A stretch of 64,000 nucleotides of DNA. Source: Peptostreptococcaceae bacterium (GTDB taxonomy: Bacteria; Bacillota; Clostridia; Peptostreptococcales; Peptostreptococcaceae). Where the stretch lies: contig CABIZO010000007.1 in the NCBI GenBank assembly GCA_902363255.1, positions 38,501-102,500 on the forward strand, in the 5' to 3' direction. This document shows, one piece after another, positions 25,395 through 35,934 of the stretch. Both the position numbers and the translations under genes were made by a program. Position 1 is the stretch's first letter, and every line of letters starts with the position of its first letter. The notes under the pieces are model-generated. The model saw nothing but the letters and a program-made list of their open reading frames with translations, searched no databases and had not been told where the DNA came from.

Positions 25395-26090
25395 ATGTTA
25401 TTATACGAAGGAAAAGCGAAAAAAATATTTAGTACAGAAAATGAAAATGAATTTATAGTTTACTACAAAGACGATGCTACAGCATTTAATGGAGAAAAAA
25501 AAGCAGAAATAGCTTCAAAGGGGATATTAAATAATAAAATTTCAACTATAATGTTTGAAGAATTAGCAAAAGAAGGAATAGAATCACATTTCATAAAAAG
25601 CCTATCTGATAGAGAAATGCTTGTGAAAAAAGTTGAAATACTTCCATTAGAGGTAATAGTCAGAAATATTACAGCAGGTTCATTCTGCAAGAGATATGGA
25701 GTAGAGGAAGGCATAGTATTAGACACACCTATATTCGAAATGTCATACAAAAATGACGAATTTGGAGATCCGCTATTAAATGATGATCATGCAGTTGCAT
25801 TAAAATTAGCAACTAGAGAAGAAATAGATTTCTTAAGAACTCAAACTTTAAAAATAAATGAAATAATGAAAAAGTTTTTCTTAAAAATGGACTTAAAATT
25901 AGTTGATTTTAAGCTTGAATTTGGAAAAGATGTAAACGGAAACATAATATTAGCAGATGAAATTTCACCTGATACTTGTAGACTTTGGGATGTAAATACT
26001 AACGAAAAATTAGATAAAGATAGATTTAGAAGAGATCTTGGCGATTTAGTTCAAGGTTATGAGGAAGTTTTAGCAAGGTTAAATAAATAA
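25395..26090 (+). CDS. purC: SAICAR synthetase
   Basis: A 231-aa ligase joining CAIR and aspartate with ATP. It begins LLYEGKAKKIFSTENE, the ATP-site strand of the family, and contains EVIVRNITAGSFCKRYGVEEG and FGKDVNGNIILADEISPDTCRLWD near 175-200. Length is standard for bacterial PurC. Its ribosome site (AAGGGGG) overlaps the end of purE, 5 bases upstream, so translation is coupled. Second gene of the pur operon. Confidence 0.96.
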   Translation: MLLYEGKAKKIFSTENENEFIVYYKDDATAFNGEKKAEIASKGILNNKISTIMFEELAKEGIESHFIKSLSDREMLVKKVEILPLEVIVRNITAGSFCKRYGVEEGIVLDTPIFEMSYKNDEFGDPLLNDDHAVALKLATREEIDFLRTQTLKINEIMKKFFLKMDLKLVDFKLEFGKDVNGNIILADEISPDTCRLWDVNTNEKLDKDRFRRDLGDLVQGYEEVLARLNK

Positions 26091-26107
26091 TTTAGGAGGA
26101 TTTCATA

Positions 26108-27478
26108 ATGTGCGGAGTTGTAGGGATTTACTCTAAAGATAAAGAAATATCAAAACAGCTATATTATTCATTATACTCTATACAACATAGAGGACAAGAA
26201 AGTTGCGGTATAGCAGTATCTAATGGAGAAGAAATAAATTACTACAAGGATATGGGGCTTGTAGGGGATGTTTTTACACCTAAAAAGTTGGAAAAATTAC
26301 AAGGTAATATGGGTATTGCTCATGTTAGATACTCTACAGCAGGAGGAAGTAATTTTGCTAACTGTCAACCATTAGTAGGAAGTGTGAGAAAAAGAAGACT
26401 TGCTTTAGCTCATAATGGAAATTTAGTAAATGCTCAGGCACTAAAAGATATGCTTGAAGAAGATGGATATATGTTTACAAGCAATACTGATACAGAGGTT
26501 ATCCTTTATATCCTTGCTAGATACTATAAGGGAAATATAGTAGAAAGTTTAAAGCTTACAATGGATTATATAAAAGGAGCATACTCACTTGTAATTATGA
26601 GTGATGATGAGTTAGTAGGAGTAAGAGATCCATATGGATTTAGACCTTTAATTTTAGGTAGAAAAGATGATCAATATATTTTAGCATCAGAAGACTGTGC
26701 TATAGATATTTTAGGTGGAGAAGTAATTAGAGATGTAGAACCAGGGGAAATAGTAGTAATAAAGGACGGAAAACTAAAATCATATAATTTCAGTGAAAAT
26801 TATAAAACAATGAAGAAAAGCTGTATATTTGAACATATTTACTTTGCGAGAAATGATGCAACTATAGATGATGTAAATGCCTATGAATTTAGAGTTAAAT
26901 CAGGAGAAATACTAGCACAAGATGATGTTTTAAATGCAGATATGGTAGTTCCAGTACCGGATTCTGGATGGCCAGGAGCAATAGGATATGCAAATGCTAG
27001 TAAAATTCCTGTGGCAGAGGCTCTAGTAAAAAATAGATATGTGGGAAGGACATTTATAAAACCTACTCAAGAAGAAAGAGAACTAGGTGTTAAGATAAAA
27101 CTTAATCCTTTATCAAGGATGATAAAAGGAAAATCAATAGTCTTAGTAGATGATTCAATAGTTAGAGGGACAACTTCTAAGTTATTAGTAAAATCACTTA
27201 GAGAAGCTGGGGCAAAAGAAATACACTTAAGGATAACATCGCCTCCAGTTAAATATTCTTGCTATTACGGAATAGATACACCAAACAGATCTAAACTGAT
27301 AGCATCAAATAAGAGTGTGGAAGAAATCAGAGAGTTCATAGGATGTGACTCTTTAAAATTCTTAGATATAGAAGGAATGTTAGATGCAGTTGATGAGCCA
27401 TTCAACTTCTGTAAAGCTTGCTTTGATGGAGATTATCCAGTTAAGAAAATAGACAAGGAGGAAGTAACATCATGCTAA
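26108..27478 (+). CDS. purF: Amidophosphoribosyltransferase (glutamine PRPP amidotransferase)
   Basis: A 456-aa enzyme of the first committed purine step. The Ntn-type glutaminase starts MCGVVGIYS, so after Met removal Cys is the nucleophile; unlike Bacillus PurF there is no propeptide ahead of the Cys. The PRPP site SIVLVDDSIVRGTTSKLL is near 345. The four Cys that hold the [4Fe-4S] cluster in the Bacillus enzyme have counterparts (KSCIFEH, IGCDSL, NFCKACFDG), so this is the oxygen-sensitive cluster type. AGGAGG precedes the start; it overlaps purM. Confidence 0.96.
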   Translation: MCGVVGIYSKDKEISKQLYYSLYSIQHRGQESCGIAVSNGEEINYYKDMGLVGDVFTPKKLEKLQGNMGIAHVRYSTAGGSNFANCQPLVGSVRKRRLALAHNGNLVNAQALKDMLEEDGYMFTSNTDTEVILYILARYYKGNIVESLKLTMDYIKGAYSLVIMSDDELVGVRDPYGFRPLILGRKDDQYILASEDCAIDILGGEVIRDVEPGEIVVIKDGKLKSYNFSENYKTMKKSCIFEHIYFARNDATIDDVNAYEFRVKSGEILAQDDVLNADMVVPVPDSGWPGAIGYANASKIPVAEALVKNRYVGRTFIKPTQEERELGVKIKLNPLSRMIKGKSIVLVDDSIVRGTTSKLLVKSLREAGAKEIHLRITSPPVKYSCYYGIDTPNRSKLIASNKSVEEIREFIGCDSLKFLDIEGMLDAVDEPFNFCKACFDGDYPVKKIDKEEVTSC

Positions 27479-28548
27479 CTTATGAACAATCAGGTGTAAA
27501 TATAGATGAAGGAAATAGAGCTGTAAGTTTGATAAAAAATAAAATTAAAGGAACTTACGATAATAATGTAATAGGTGACTTAGGAAATTTCAGTGGACTA
27601 TATAGTTTAAAAGACTTTTTAACTATGAAAGAGCCTGTTTTACTTGCTGCAACAGACGGTGTTGGAACAAAGCTTAAATTAGCTCAAATGATGGATAAAC
27701 ATGATACAGTAGGTATAGACTTAGTGGCTATGAGTGTTAATGATTTAATATGCCAAGGTGCAAAACCATTATTATTCTTAGACTATATAGCAATAGGAAA
27801 GTTAGTTCCTGAACATATTGACGAAATAGTTAAAGGTGTAGCTGATGGATGTAAAATGTCTGGATGTGCATTAATAGGTGGAGAAACTGCTGAAATGCCG
27901 GGAATGTATACTGAAGATGAATATGATTTAGCAGGATTTGCTGTTGGTATAGCGGACAAAGAAAAAATAGTATCAGGAAAAGATGTTAAAAAAGGAAATG
28001 TATTAATAGGAATATCATCAAGTGGAGTACATAGTAACGGATTCTCTTTCGTAAGAAAAATTTTCTTAGATACTTTAAAATGGGACTTAAATGATTATAA
28101 AGAAGAGTTAGGAATGACTTTAGGAGAAGCGCTTTTAACTCCAACAAAAATATATGTTAAGTTAGTTTTAGACTTATTAGAAAAGAAAAATATAAAAGCT
28201 ATAGCTCATATTACTGGTGGTGGAGTAATAGAAAACATAACTAGAGTTATACCAGAGGGACTTGGACTAAATATAAAAATTAATTCTTGGGAAAAGCCAC
28301 CTGTATTTGAAATGATAGAAAAACTTAATATGGTTGATAAGAGAGAACTTCATAAATCTTTCAACATGGGTGTAGGATTAGTCCTAATAGTTGATAAAGA
28401 TGAAGCTCAAGATGTAGTGGATTATATAAATAACAATAATTTACAAAATGAATTTGAAATCGATGAAAAATACTCTGAATTAATGAAGGATAAAGCTTAC
28501 ATTATAGGTGAAGTAGTTGATGATCACGAAGGTGTAGAATTATGGTAA
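27472..28548 (+). CDS. purM: Phosphoribosylformylglycinamidine cyclo-ligase (AIR synthetase)
   Basis: A 358-aa ATP-dependent enzyme closing the imidazole ring. Motifs: the LLAATDGVGTKLKLA strand near 61-75, VDLIC-type VNDLICQGAKPLLFLDY near 90-106, GGETAEMPGMY near 139 and ITGGGVIENI near 243. It belongs to the same superfamily as PurL. The start lies inside the last seven bases of purF and its own stop overlaps purN, so expression is coupled on both sides. Length slightly above the 345-350 usual for PurM. Confidence 0.96.
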   Translation: MLTYEQSGVNIDEGNRAVSLIKNKIKGTYDNNVIGDLGNFSGLYSLKDFLTMKEPVLLAATDGVGTKLKLAQMMDKHDTVGIDLVAMSVNDLICQGAKPLLFLDYIAIGKLVPEHIDEIVKGVADGCKMSGCALIGGETAEMPGMYTEDEYDLAGFAVGIADKEKIVSGKDVKKGNVLIGISSSGVHSNGFSFVRKIFLDTLKWDLNDYKEELGMTLGEALLTPTKIYVKLVLDLLEKKNIKAIAHITGGGVIENITRVIPEGLGLNIKINSWEKPPVFEMIEKLNMVDKRELHKSFNMGVGLVLIVDKDEAQDVVDYINNNNLQNEFEIDEKYSELMKDKAYIIGEVVDDHEGVELW

Positions 28549-29135
28549 AAATAGGAGTTTTAATTTCTGGTGGGGGAACTAATTTACAAGCTGTGATAGA
28601 TGGATGCGAAAATAAATCTATAAATGGTGAAGTAAAGGTAGTTATTTCTAATAAAGAAGGCGCTTTCGGACTAGAAAGAGCTAAAAATCATAATATAAAA
28701 GCAGTTTGTGAAAAAGAAGAAGATAAAATAATCAAAATACTAAAAGAAAATGAAGTAGATTTAGTAGTTTTGGCTGGTTATTTAAAAATAATCAGTCCAA
28801 AACTGGTAAATGAATATAGAAACAAAATAATAAACATTCATCCATCATTAATTCCTGCTTTCTGTGGTAAGGGATATTATGGAGAAAAGGTTCATCAAGG
28901 TGTAATTGATTATGGCGCAAAAGTTACTGGAGCTACAGTTCATTTTGTTGATGAAGGAGCAGATACAGGTCCGATAATTATACAAAAAACAGTAGAAGTA
29001 AAACAAGATGATGATGCGAAAAAATTAGCAGCAAGAGTACTAGATGTGGAACATGAAATACTTACGAAAAGTATATCAATGTTTTGTGAAAATAAGCTAA
29101 CTGTTCAAGGTAGGAGGGTTTATATAAATGATTAA
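28542..29135 (+). CDS. purN: Phosphoribosylglycinamide formyltransferase
   Basis: A 197-aa folate-dependent GAR transformylase. It starts VKIGVLISGGGTNLQAVIDG with the phosphate loop, and the catalytic Asn-His-Asp set is visible in NIHPSLIPAF and in GATVHFVDEGADTGPI near 128-143. Uses 10-formyl-THF, so the operon has the folate-dependent route and not PurT. Overlaps purM at its start and purH at its end. Confidence 0.96.
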   Translation: MVKIGVLISGGGTNLQAVIDGCENKSINGEVKVVISNKEGAFGLERAKNHNIKAVCEKEEDKIIKILKENEVDLVVLAGYLKIISPKLVNEYRNKIINIHPSLIPAFCGKGYYGEKVHQGVIDYGAKVTGATVHFVDEGADTGPIIIQKTVEVKQDDDAKKLAARVLDVEHEILTKSISMFCENKLTVQGRRVYIND

Positions 29136-30660
29136 GAGAGCATTAGTAAGTGTAACAGATAAAACTGGTGTAGTAGAGTTTTGTACAGAATTAAATAAAT
29201 TAGGATATGAAATTATATCTACAGGTAATACTTTTAAAATGTTAAAAGAAAATGGAGTAAAAGCTATACAAATAGATGAAGTAACGAAATTTCCAGAAAT
29301 ATTAGATGGAAGAGTAAAAACTTTGAATCCATATATACATGGTGGAATTTTATACAAAAGAGATAATGAAAATCATGTAGCTACTGTGAAAGAGCATAAT
29401 ATAAATCCTATAGATTTAGTAGTTGTAAATTTATATGATTTTGAAGGAACTTTAAAGGCAGGAAAATCTCATGAAGAAATGATAGAAAACATAGATATAG
29501 GTGGGCCATCTATGATACGTTCTGCTGCTAAAAATTATAAAGACGTAGCAGTAATAGTAGATGTAAATGACTACTCTATGATAATAGAAAAACTACAAAA
29601 TGAATCCTTAACTTTAGAAGATAGAAAAAGATTAGCTTACAAAGCATTCTCTACAACAGGTAGATATGATGCTCTTATATCAAGTTACTTTGCAGGAGAA
29701 GTTGGGGATGAATATCCAGAAATATTAAACTTAACTTTCCAAAAAGAACAAACATTAAGATATGGTGAAAATCCACATCAAGCAGGTGTTTTATATAGCC
29801 AACCTAATGCTAAAAATCCAATATTAAACTTTGAACAATTAAACGGAAAAGAATTATCTTTTAATAATATAAATGATTTACATGGTTGTTTAGAATTAAT
29901 GAGAGAGTTCAAAGATAGCAAAGAAGTAGTTTCAGTGGCAATCAAGCATACTAATCCATGTGGTGTAGGTCTAGGAAAAGATGCTTTAGAAGCTTATACA
30001 AAATGTTATGAGGCAGATAAAGTTTCTATATTTGGTGGAATCGTAGGAATAACATCAATAATAGATACTGAAACAGCAAAAAAATTAAGTGAAATATTCT
30101 TAGAAATAGTTGTGGCTTATGATTTCACAGAAGAAGCTTTAGGAATATTAAGAAAAAAGAAAAATTTAAGAGTCTTAAAATTAGCTAAATTAGAAGATAG
30201 TTTACAACCTTATGATATGAAATACTTAGATGGAAAATTATTAATTCAGGATAAAAATACTAAATTAGCAGATAAATATGAAACAGTAACAACTGTTGAG
30301 CCGACTAAAGAACAATTAGCTGACATGGAATTTGGTATGAAAGTAGTTAAAAATATGAAGTCTAATGCTATCGCGATAGTAAAAGACGGAGAAACTTTAG
30401 CTTTAGGATGCGGTCAAACATCAAGAATATGGGCATTAAAAAATGCAATAGAAAATAACCAAGATAAAAACTTTGAAGGGGCAGTACTTGCTTCAGATGC
30501 GTTCTTCCCATTTGACGACTGTGTAACATTAGCTCATGAGACTGGAATAACAGCAATAGTTCAACCAGGTGGATCAATGAGAGATCAAGATTCTATAGAT
30601 GCTTGTAACAAATATGAAATGACAATGGTGTTTACAGGAATAAGACACTTCAAACACTAG
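29128..30660 (+). CDS. purH: Bifunctional AICAR transformylase / IMP cyclohydrolase
   Basis: A 510-aa bifunctional enzyme for the last two steps to IMP. The N-terminal MGS-like cyclohydrolase (about 1-190) begins KRALVSVTDKTGVVEF and has STGNTFKMLKENG and KFPEILDGRVKTLNPYIHGG. The C-terminal transformylase carries the catalytic KHTNPCGVG near residue 274 and ends SDAFFPFDDCV and QPGGSMRDQDSID. Start overlaps purN by 8 bases. Followed after 12 bases by purD. Confidence 0.97.
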   Translation: MIKRALVSVTDKTGVVEFCTELNKLGYEIISTGNTFKMLKENGVKAIQIDEVTKFPEILDGRVKTLNPYIHGGILYKRDNENHVATVKEHNINPIDLVVVNLYDFEGTLKAGKSHEEMIENIDIGGPSMIRSAAKNYKDVAVIVDVNDYSMIIEKLQNESLTLEDRKRLAYKAFSTTGRYDALISSYFAGEVGDEYPEILNLTFQKEQTLRYGENPHQAGVLYSQPNAKNPILNFEQLNGKELSFNNINDLHGCLELMREFKDSKEVVSVAIKHTNPCGVGLGKDALEAYTKCYEADKVSIFGGIVGITSIIDTETAKKLSEIFLEIVVAYDFTEEALGILRKKKNLRVLKLAKLEDSLQPYDMKYLDGKLLIQDKNTKLADKYETVTTVEPTKEQLADMEFGMKVVKNMKSNAIAIVKDGETLALGCGQTSRIWALKNAIENNQDKNFEGAVLASDAFFPFDDCVTLAHETGITAIVQPGGSMRDQDSIDACNKYEMTMVFTGIRHFKH

Positions 30661-30672
30661 GAGGTATAAATA

Positions 30673-31923
30673 ATGAAAATTTTAGTTGTTGGTGGTGGCG
30701 GAAGAGAGCATGCTATTTGCTGGAAGTTAAGCAATGAATCTAATATAGAAAAAGTATACTGCGCACCAGGTAATGCGGGAATATCAAATGTGGCAGAATG
30801 TGTAAGCATTGGAGACAGTGATATAGAATCTTTATTACAATTTGCTAAAGCAAATGAAATAGACTTAACGATAGTAGGACCAGAGGTACCTCTTGTGGCA
30901 GGCATTGTAGATGAGTTTGAAAAAGAAAGCTTAAAAGTATTTGGGCCAAATAAAAAATGTGCCAGATTAGAAGGAAGTAAGGCATTTTCTAAAGACTTTA
31001 TGATAAGACATAATCTTCCTACTGCAAAGTACAAAGAATATACGGATTTAAATAAGGCTATAGCTGAAATAGATGAATTTGGATATCCAGTAGTTATAAA
31101 AGCTGATGGCTTAGCAGCTGGTAAAGGTGTTGTTATTCCAGAGAATAAAGAGGATGCTATAGAAACGTTAAAAGAAATGATGGCTGACCATAAGTTTGGG
31201 AATGCTGGAGACAAAATAGTTATAGAAGAATTTTTAACTGGTATAGAAACTTCAATTCTTGCTTTTGTAGACAATAACACTATAGTCCCTATGGTAAGTG
31301 CAAAAGATCACAAGAAAGTATTTGAAGGAGAAACTGGATTAAATACAGGTGGAATGGGAACATTCTCTCCAAGTGAAATATATACAGATGAATTAGCTAA
31401 AGAAATCCAAGAGAAAATATTAGATAAAACTTTAGAAGGATTTAAAAAGGATAACTTAGATTACAAAGGAATCCTATTTGTTGGCCTTATGATAACAGAA
31501 GACGGACCTAAAGTCTTAGAATACAATGTAAGGTTTGGTGATCCAGAAACTCAATCAGTATTAGTTAGATTAAATACTGATTTAAATAAGATAATGACAG
31601 CAATTATAGATAATAATCTTAAAAATATAGAAATAAATTATTCAGAAGAAGAAGCTATTTGCGTAATGCTTACTTCAGGAGGATATCCTGAAGCTTATGA
31701 AAAGGGAAAGGTAATAACAGGACTTGAAAATTTAGATTCAGATATAGTTGTATTCCACAGTGGAACAAAGTTTGACGGAGAAAACATAGTGACAAACGGT
31801 GGAAGAGTGATAGGAATAACTGCAAAGGGAAGTTCAGTTAAAGCAGCATCTGATAAAGTTTATGAAAATATTAAAAAAATAGACTTTGAAGGAATGCATT
31901 ATAGAAAAGATATATGGAAATAG
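30673..31923 (+). CDS. purD: Phosphoribosylamine-glycine ligase
   Basis: A 416-aa ATP-grasp ligase making GAR. N-terminal Rossmann-type start MKILVVGGGGREHAICWKL, the ATP-grasp lysine strand YPVVIKADGLAAGKGVVI near 136-153, and the metal-site EYNVRFGDPETQ near 286-297. Length is normal. GGAGG directly after the purH stop gives a 12-base gap. Functionally it acts right after PurF. Confidence 0.97.
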   Translation: MKILVVGGGGREHAICWKLSNESNIEKVYCAPGNAGISNVAECVSIGDSDIESLLQFAKANEIDLTIVGPEVPLVAGIVDEFEKESLKVFGPNKKCARLEGSKAFSKDFMIRHNLPTAKYKEYTDLNKAIAEIDEFGYPVVIKADGLAAGKGVVIPENKEDAIETLKEMMADHKFGNAGDKIVIEEFLTGIETSILAFVDNNTIVPMVSAKDHKKVFEGETGLNTGGMGTFSPSEIYTDELAKEIQEKILDKTLEGFKKDNLDYKGILFVGLMITEDGPKVLEYNVRFGDPETQSVLVRLNTDLNKIMTAIIDNNLKNIEINYSEEEAICVMLTSGGYPEAYEKGKVITGLENLDSDIVVFHSGTKFDGENIVTNGGRVIGITAKGSSVKAASDKVYENIKKIDFEGMHYRKDIWK

Positions 31924-31950
31924 ATTTTCAAAATTTGGAGGAATATTTTA

Positions 31951-34900
31951 ATGAATACTATAGCTTTACAAGGTACTGTAAGAAGAGTTTTAGTTGAGAA
32001 AAGACCAGGATTTGATTTAGAAGCTCAAAGTTTAAAAAAGGATTTAATAGAGAGTTTACACATAGATACAATAGAAAATATAAGAGTTTTAAATAGATAT
32101 GATGTAGAAGATTTAAATGAAGAAGTTTTTGATAATGCAGCAAAAACTATATTCTCAGAAACTAATTTAGACATGGTTTCTTATGATGAAGTACAAGGTA
32201 TAAATGAAGATGATAAAGTGTTTGCTATAGAATACTTACCAGGTCAATATGATCAAAGAGGAGACTGGGCTGCTCAATGTATACAAATAGTTAACGATGG
32301 TAAAAGACCTAACATAAGTACAGCTAAGGTATATATATTATCTGGCAATATAAGTGATGAAGATTTCGAGAGAATAAAATCATACTGCATAAACCCAGTA
32401 GATAGTAGAGAAGCTTATTTAGCAATACCAAACACTTTAGAAATGGAAGTTGAAGTGCCAACAGCTGTGGAAATATTAAATGGTTTTGTGGATTACTCAT
32501 CAGAAGAATTAGAGAACTTCTTAAATGAGCAAGGGTTAGCTATGACTTTAGCTGATTTACAACATGTTCAAAGATACTTCAAAAACGAAGAAAAAAGAAA
32601 TCCTACCATAACAGAAATAAAAGTTCTTGATACTTATTGGTCAGATCACTGTAGACACACTACATTCATGACTAAAATAGAAGACGTTAAAATAGAAGAT
32701 GGTAAATACAATGAAATAATAAAAGAAGCTTATGATATGTATTTACAATCAAGAAGTACAGTTTATGTTGATAGAGACAAAGATATTTGCTTAATGGATA
32801 TAGCTACTATAGCTATGAAACAATTAAGAAAAGAAGGTAAACTAGAAGATTTAGATGAAAGTGAAGAAATAAATGCGTGTTCTATAAATGTGGATGTTAA
32901 TGTGGATGGTAAGATAGAAAAATACTTAGTTATGTTTAAAAATGAAACTCATAACCATCCAACTGAAATAGAGCCATTTGGTGGAGCTGCTACTTGTTTA
33001 GGTGGAGCTATAAGAGATCCACTTTCAGGAAGAAGTTATGTATACCAAGCAATGCGTGTTACAGGAAGTGCAGACCCTAGAACATCTTTAGAAGATACAC
33101 TACCAGGTAAGTTAATGCAAAAGAAAATAACTACAGAAGCTGCCAATGGATACTGTTCTTATGGTAACCAAATAGGTTTAACTACTGGTCAAGTTGCTGA
33201 AGTATATGATGAAAACTTTGTAGCTAAAAGAATGGAAGTTGGTGCAGTTATAGCAGCAGCACCAAAAGAAAATGTAGTGAGAGTTCGTCCAGAAGTCGGA
33301 GATATAATAGTTCTTCTTGGTGGAAAAACAGGAAGAGATGGATGTGGAGGAGCTACTGGTTCATCTAAAGAACACAGTGAAGAATCAATAAAAACTTGTT
33401 CAGCAGAAGTTCAAAAAGGTGATGCTCCTAACGAAAGAAAAATCCAAAGATTCTTTAGAAATAAAGAAGTTGCACAAATGATAAAAAGATGTAACGACTT
33501 TGGAGCAGGTGGAGTAAGTGTTGCTATAGGTGAAATAGCTGATAGTTTAGATATAAACTTAGACTTAGTTCCTAAAAAATATAATGGATTAGATGGAACA
33601 GAACTTGCAATATCTGAGTCACAAGAAAGAATGGCAGTTGCCATAGATTCAGCAAATAAAGAAAGATTTATAGTTTTGGCTGGGGAGGAAAATTTAGAAG
33701 CAACTCATGTTGCAACCGTAACTGACACAGGATATTTAAGAATGACTTGGAACAATCAAACAATAGTTAATTTAAAAAGAGAATTCTTAGATACAAACGG
33801 AATAAAACAAACAACCAATATTCATGTTAATAAGATAAATGAAGAAGAAACATTCTTTACAAAAGGAAATGTTTCATGTGAATCAAAATCTATGAAACAA
33901 AAATTTGAAAAAGCTTTAGCAGATTTAAATATATGCTCACAAAAAGGTTTAGTTGAAAAGTTTGATAATACAATAGGTGGAAATACTGTGTTAATACCTT
34001 TTGGTGGAAAATATCAAGCAACTCCAGCTCAAGGTATGGTGGCTAAAATACCAGTACTAGGAGGAGAAACAACTACTTCAACTATAATGACATTTGGATA
34101 TAATCCTAAAATAGGAAAATGGAGTCCATTCCATGGTGCTTTATATGCAGTAGTAGAATCTATTTGTAAATTAGTTGCAATAGGTGGTAACTACAAAACA
34201 ACTAGACTTACTTTACAAGAGTACTTCGAAAAATTAGGTAAAGATGCTACTAGATGGGGTAAACCATTTGCTGCATTACTTGGAGCATATTATGTTCAAA
34301 ATAAATTAGAAATACCTGCAATAGGTGGAAAAGACAGTATGTCTGGTACATTTAAAGATATAGACGTACCCCCAACGCTAGTTTCATTTGCAGTTGATAC
34401 AGTAGATGCTGACTATGTAATATCACCTGAATTTAAAAAAGCTAATTCAACAGTAGTTGAAATAATAACAAATAGACTAGAAAATAATGTATTAGATTTT
34501 GATGAGTTAAAAAGAAATTTAGATAAAGTAAGAACTTTAATCCAAGATAAAAAAGTTCTAGCATCTTATGCATTAGGTTATGGTGGATTGGGTGAAGCTA
34601 TATCTAAAATGGCATTTGGTAATAGAATAGGTTTCAGAGTTGATGAAGAAGTTTGTGTAGATACTTTATTCAATGCTGCTTATGGAAATATGTTAATAGA
34701 AATATCAGAAGAAGATTTAGATTTACTAGATGGATATAATTACAGAGTAGTAGGAAAAACTTTAGAAGGACCAAGTATATTAGTTAAAGATGAAAGAATA
34801 TCTTTAAATGAATTATACAAAACTTTTGAAAGTACCTTAGAACCAATATTCCCAACAAAAGCTAAAGAAGTTAAGGATAAAATAGAGACTATAAACTTTA

Positions 34901-35739
34901 TAACAACTGGTGAAAGAACAAAATCTGCATCTTCAATAGCTACTCCAAAAGTATTTATACCAGTATTCCCTGGTACAAACTGTGAGTACGATTCAGCAAG
35001 AGCCTTCGAAAGAGCAGGAGCTAAAGCTAGTGTCAAAGTATTTAAAAACTTAACTTATAAAGATATAGAAGAGTCTATAGAAACTATAGTAAATGAAATA
35101 AAAACTTCTCAAATAATAATGTTACCAGGAGGATTCAGTGCTGGTGATGAGCCAGATGGATCAGGGAAATTTATAGCAACTGTATTTAGAAATCCTAAAA
35201 TAGCAGAAGCTTTAAATGAATTCTTAACTAAGCAAGATGGTTTAATGTTAGGTGTATGTAATGGATTCCAAGCATTAATAAAATTAGGGCTTGTACCTTA
35301 TGGTGAAGTTAGAGAATGTAGCATAGATGCACCAACATTGACTTATAACAATATAGGTCGTCACCAAGCTAAGGTTGTAACAACTAGAATATCTTCTAAC
35401 AAGTCACCTTGGTTAGCAGGAACAGAAGTGGGAGATATACATAAAGTTGCCATATCTCACGGAGAAGGAAAATTTGTTGCCAATGAAGAAGTGTTCAAGC
35501 AATTACTTGAAAATGGTCAAATAGCAACTCAATATGTTGACTTAAAGGGTGAAGCAACTTACGATATAGAATATAATCCAAATGGTTCATACTTCGCAGT
35601 AGAAGGTATAACTAGTGCTGATGGTAGAATACTTGGGAAGATGGGTCACTCTGAAAGAATTGGTGAACATGTAATGAAAAATATAATAGGTGAAAAGGAT
35701 CAAAAGATATTTGAATCTGGAGTAAACTATTTTAAATAG
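31951..35739 (+). CDS. purL: Phosphoribosylformylglycinamidine synthase, single-chain type
   Basis: A 1262-aa large-type PurL combining the synthase and glutaminase domains, as in enterobacteria and eukaryotes, in place of the PurS/PurL/PurQ complex of Bacillus. N-terminal PurS-like region (about 1-190), linker ending LDTYWSDHCRHTTF near 227, two PurM-like halves (FKNETHNHPTEIEPFGGAAT near 330; PAIGGKDSMSGTF near 790), and a C-terminal class I glutaminase with nucleophile GVCNGFQALIKLG near 1103 and HGEGKF near 1170. Last gene of the operon, 27 bases after purD, then a terminator. Confidence 0.97.
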   Translation: MNTIALQGTVRRVLVEKRPGFDLEAQSLKKDLIESLHIDTIENIRVLNRYDVEDLNEEVFDNAAKTIFSETNLDMVSYDEVQGINEDDKVFAIEYLPGQYDQRGDWAAQCIQIVNDGKRPNISTAKVYILSGNISDEDFERIKSYCINPVDSREAYLAIPNTLEMEVEVPTAVEILNGFVDYSSEELENFLNEQGLAMTLADLQHVQRYFKNEEKRNPTITEIKVLDTYWSDHCRHTTFMTKIEDVKIEDGKYNEIIKEAYDMYLQSRSTVYVDRDKDICLMDIATIAMKQLRKEGKLEDLDESEEINACSINVDVNVDGKIEKYLVMFKNETHNHPTEIEPFGGAATCLGGAIRDPLSGRSYVYQAMRVTGSADPRTSLEDTLPGKLMQKKITTEAANGYCSYGNQIGLTTGQVAEVYDENFVAKRMEVGAVIAAAPKENVVRVRPEVGDIIVLLGGKTGRDGCGGATGSSKEHSEESIKTCSAEVQKGDAPNERKIQRFFRNKEVAQMIKRCNDFGAGGVSVAIGEIADSLDINLDLVPKKYNGLDGTELAISESQERMAVAIDSANKERFIVLAGEENLEATHVATVTDTGYLRMTWNNQTIVNLKREFLDTNGIKQTTNIHVNKINEEETFFTKGNVSCESKSMKQKFEKALADLNICSQKGLVEKFDNTIGGNTVLIPFGGKYQATPAQGMVAKIPVLGGETTTSTIMTFGYNPKIGKWSPFHGALYAVVESICKLVAIGGNYKTTRLTLQEYFEKLGKDATRWGKPFAALLGAYYVQNKLEIPAIGGKDSMSGTFKDIDVPPTLVSFAVDTVDADYVISPEFKKANSTVVEIITNRLENNVLDFDELKRNLDKVRTLIQDKKVLASYALGYGGLGEAISKMAFGNRIGFRVDEEVCVDTLFNAAYGNMLIEISEEDLDLLDGYNYRVVGKTLEGPSILVKDERISLNELYKTFESTLEPIFPTKAKEVKDKIETINFITTGERTKSASSIATPKVFIPVFPGTNCEYDSARAFERAGAKASVKVFKNLTYKDIEESIETIVNEIKTSQIIMLPGGFSAGDEPDGSGKFIATVFRNPKIAEALNEFLTKQDGLMLGVCNGFQALIKLGLVPYGEVRECSIDAPTLTYNNIGRHQAKVVTTRISSNKSPWLAGTEVGDIHKVAISHGEGKFVANEEVFKQLLENGQIATQYVDLKGEATYDIEYNPNGSYFAVEGITSADGRILGKMGHSERIGEHVMKNIIGEKDQKIFESGVNYFK

Positions 35740-35752
35740 GATTAAGTTAGAG

Positions 35753-35797
35753 AAAAATAGTATGTTGATAGTATATATCAGCATACTATTTTTTTAT
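35753..35797 (+). terminator. Terminator of the pur operon
   Basis: Stem of about 18 bp (35753-35770 with 35776-35793; one G-T pair) followed by T's. Confidence 0.85.
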
Positions 35798-35934
35798 TTG
35801 TAGAAGTTGGATAGATTAGATCTTTGGTATAGTAAAATAATGAATATAAATTTAAATAAACTTAATAAAAAATATCAAATAACAAAACCTTTTATAAATA
35901 CAACTCGTTATATAAGTGAAAGGAGGGGGATGAT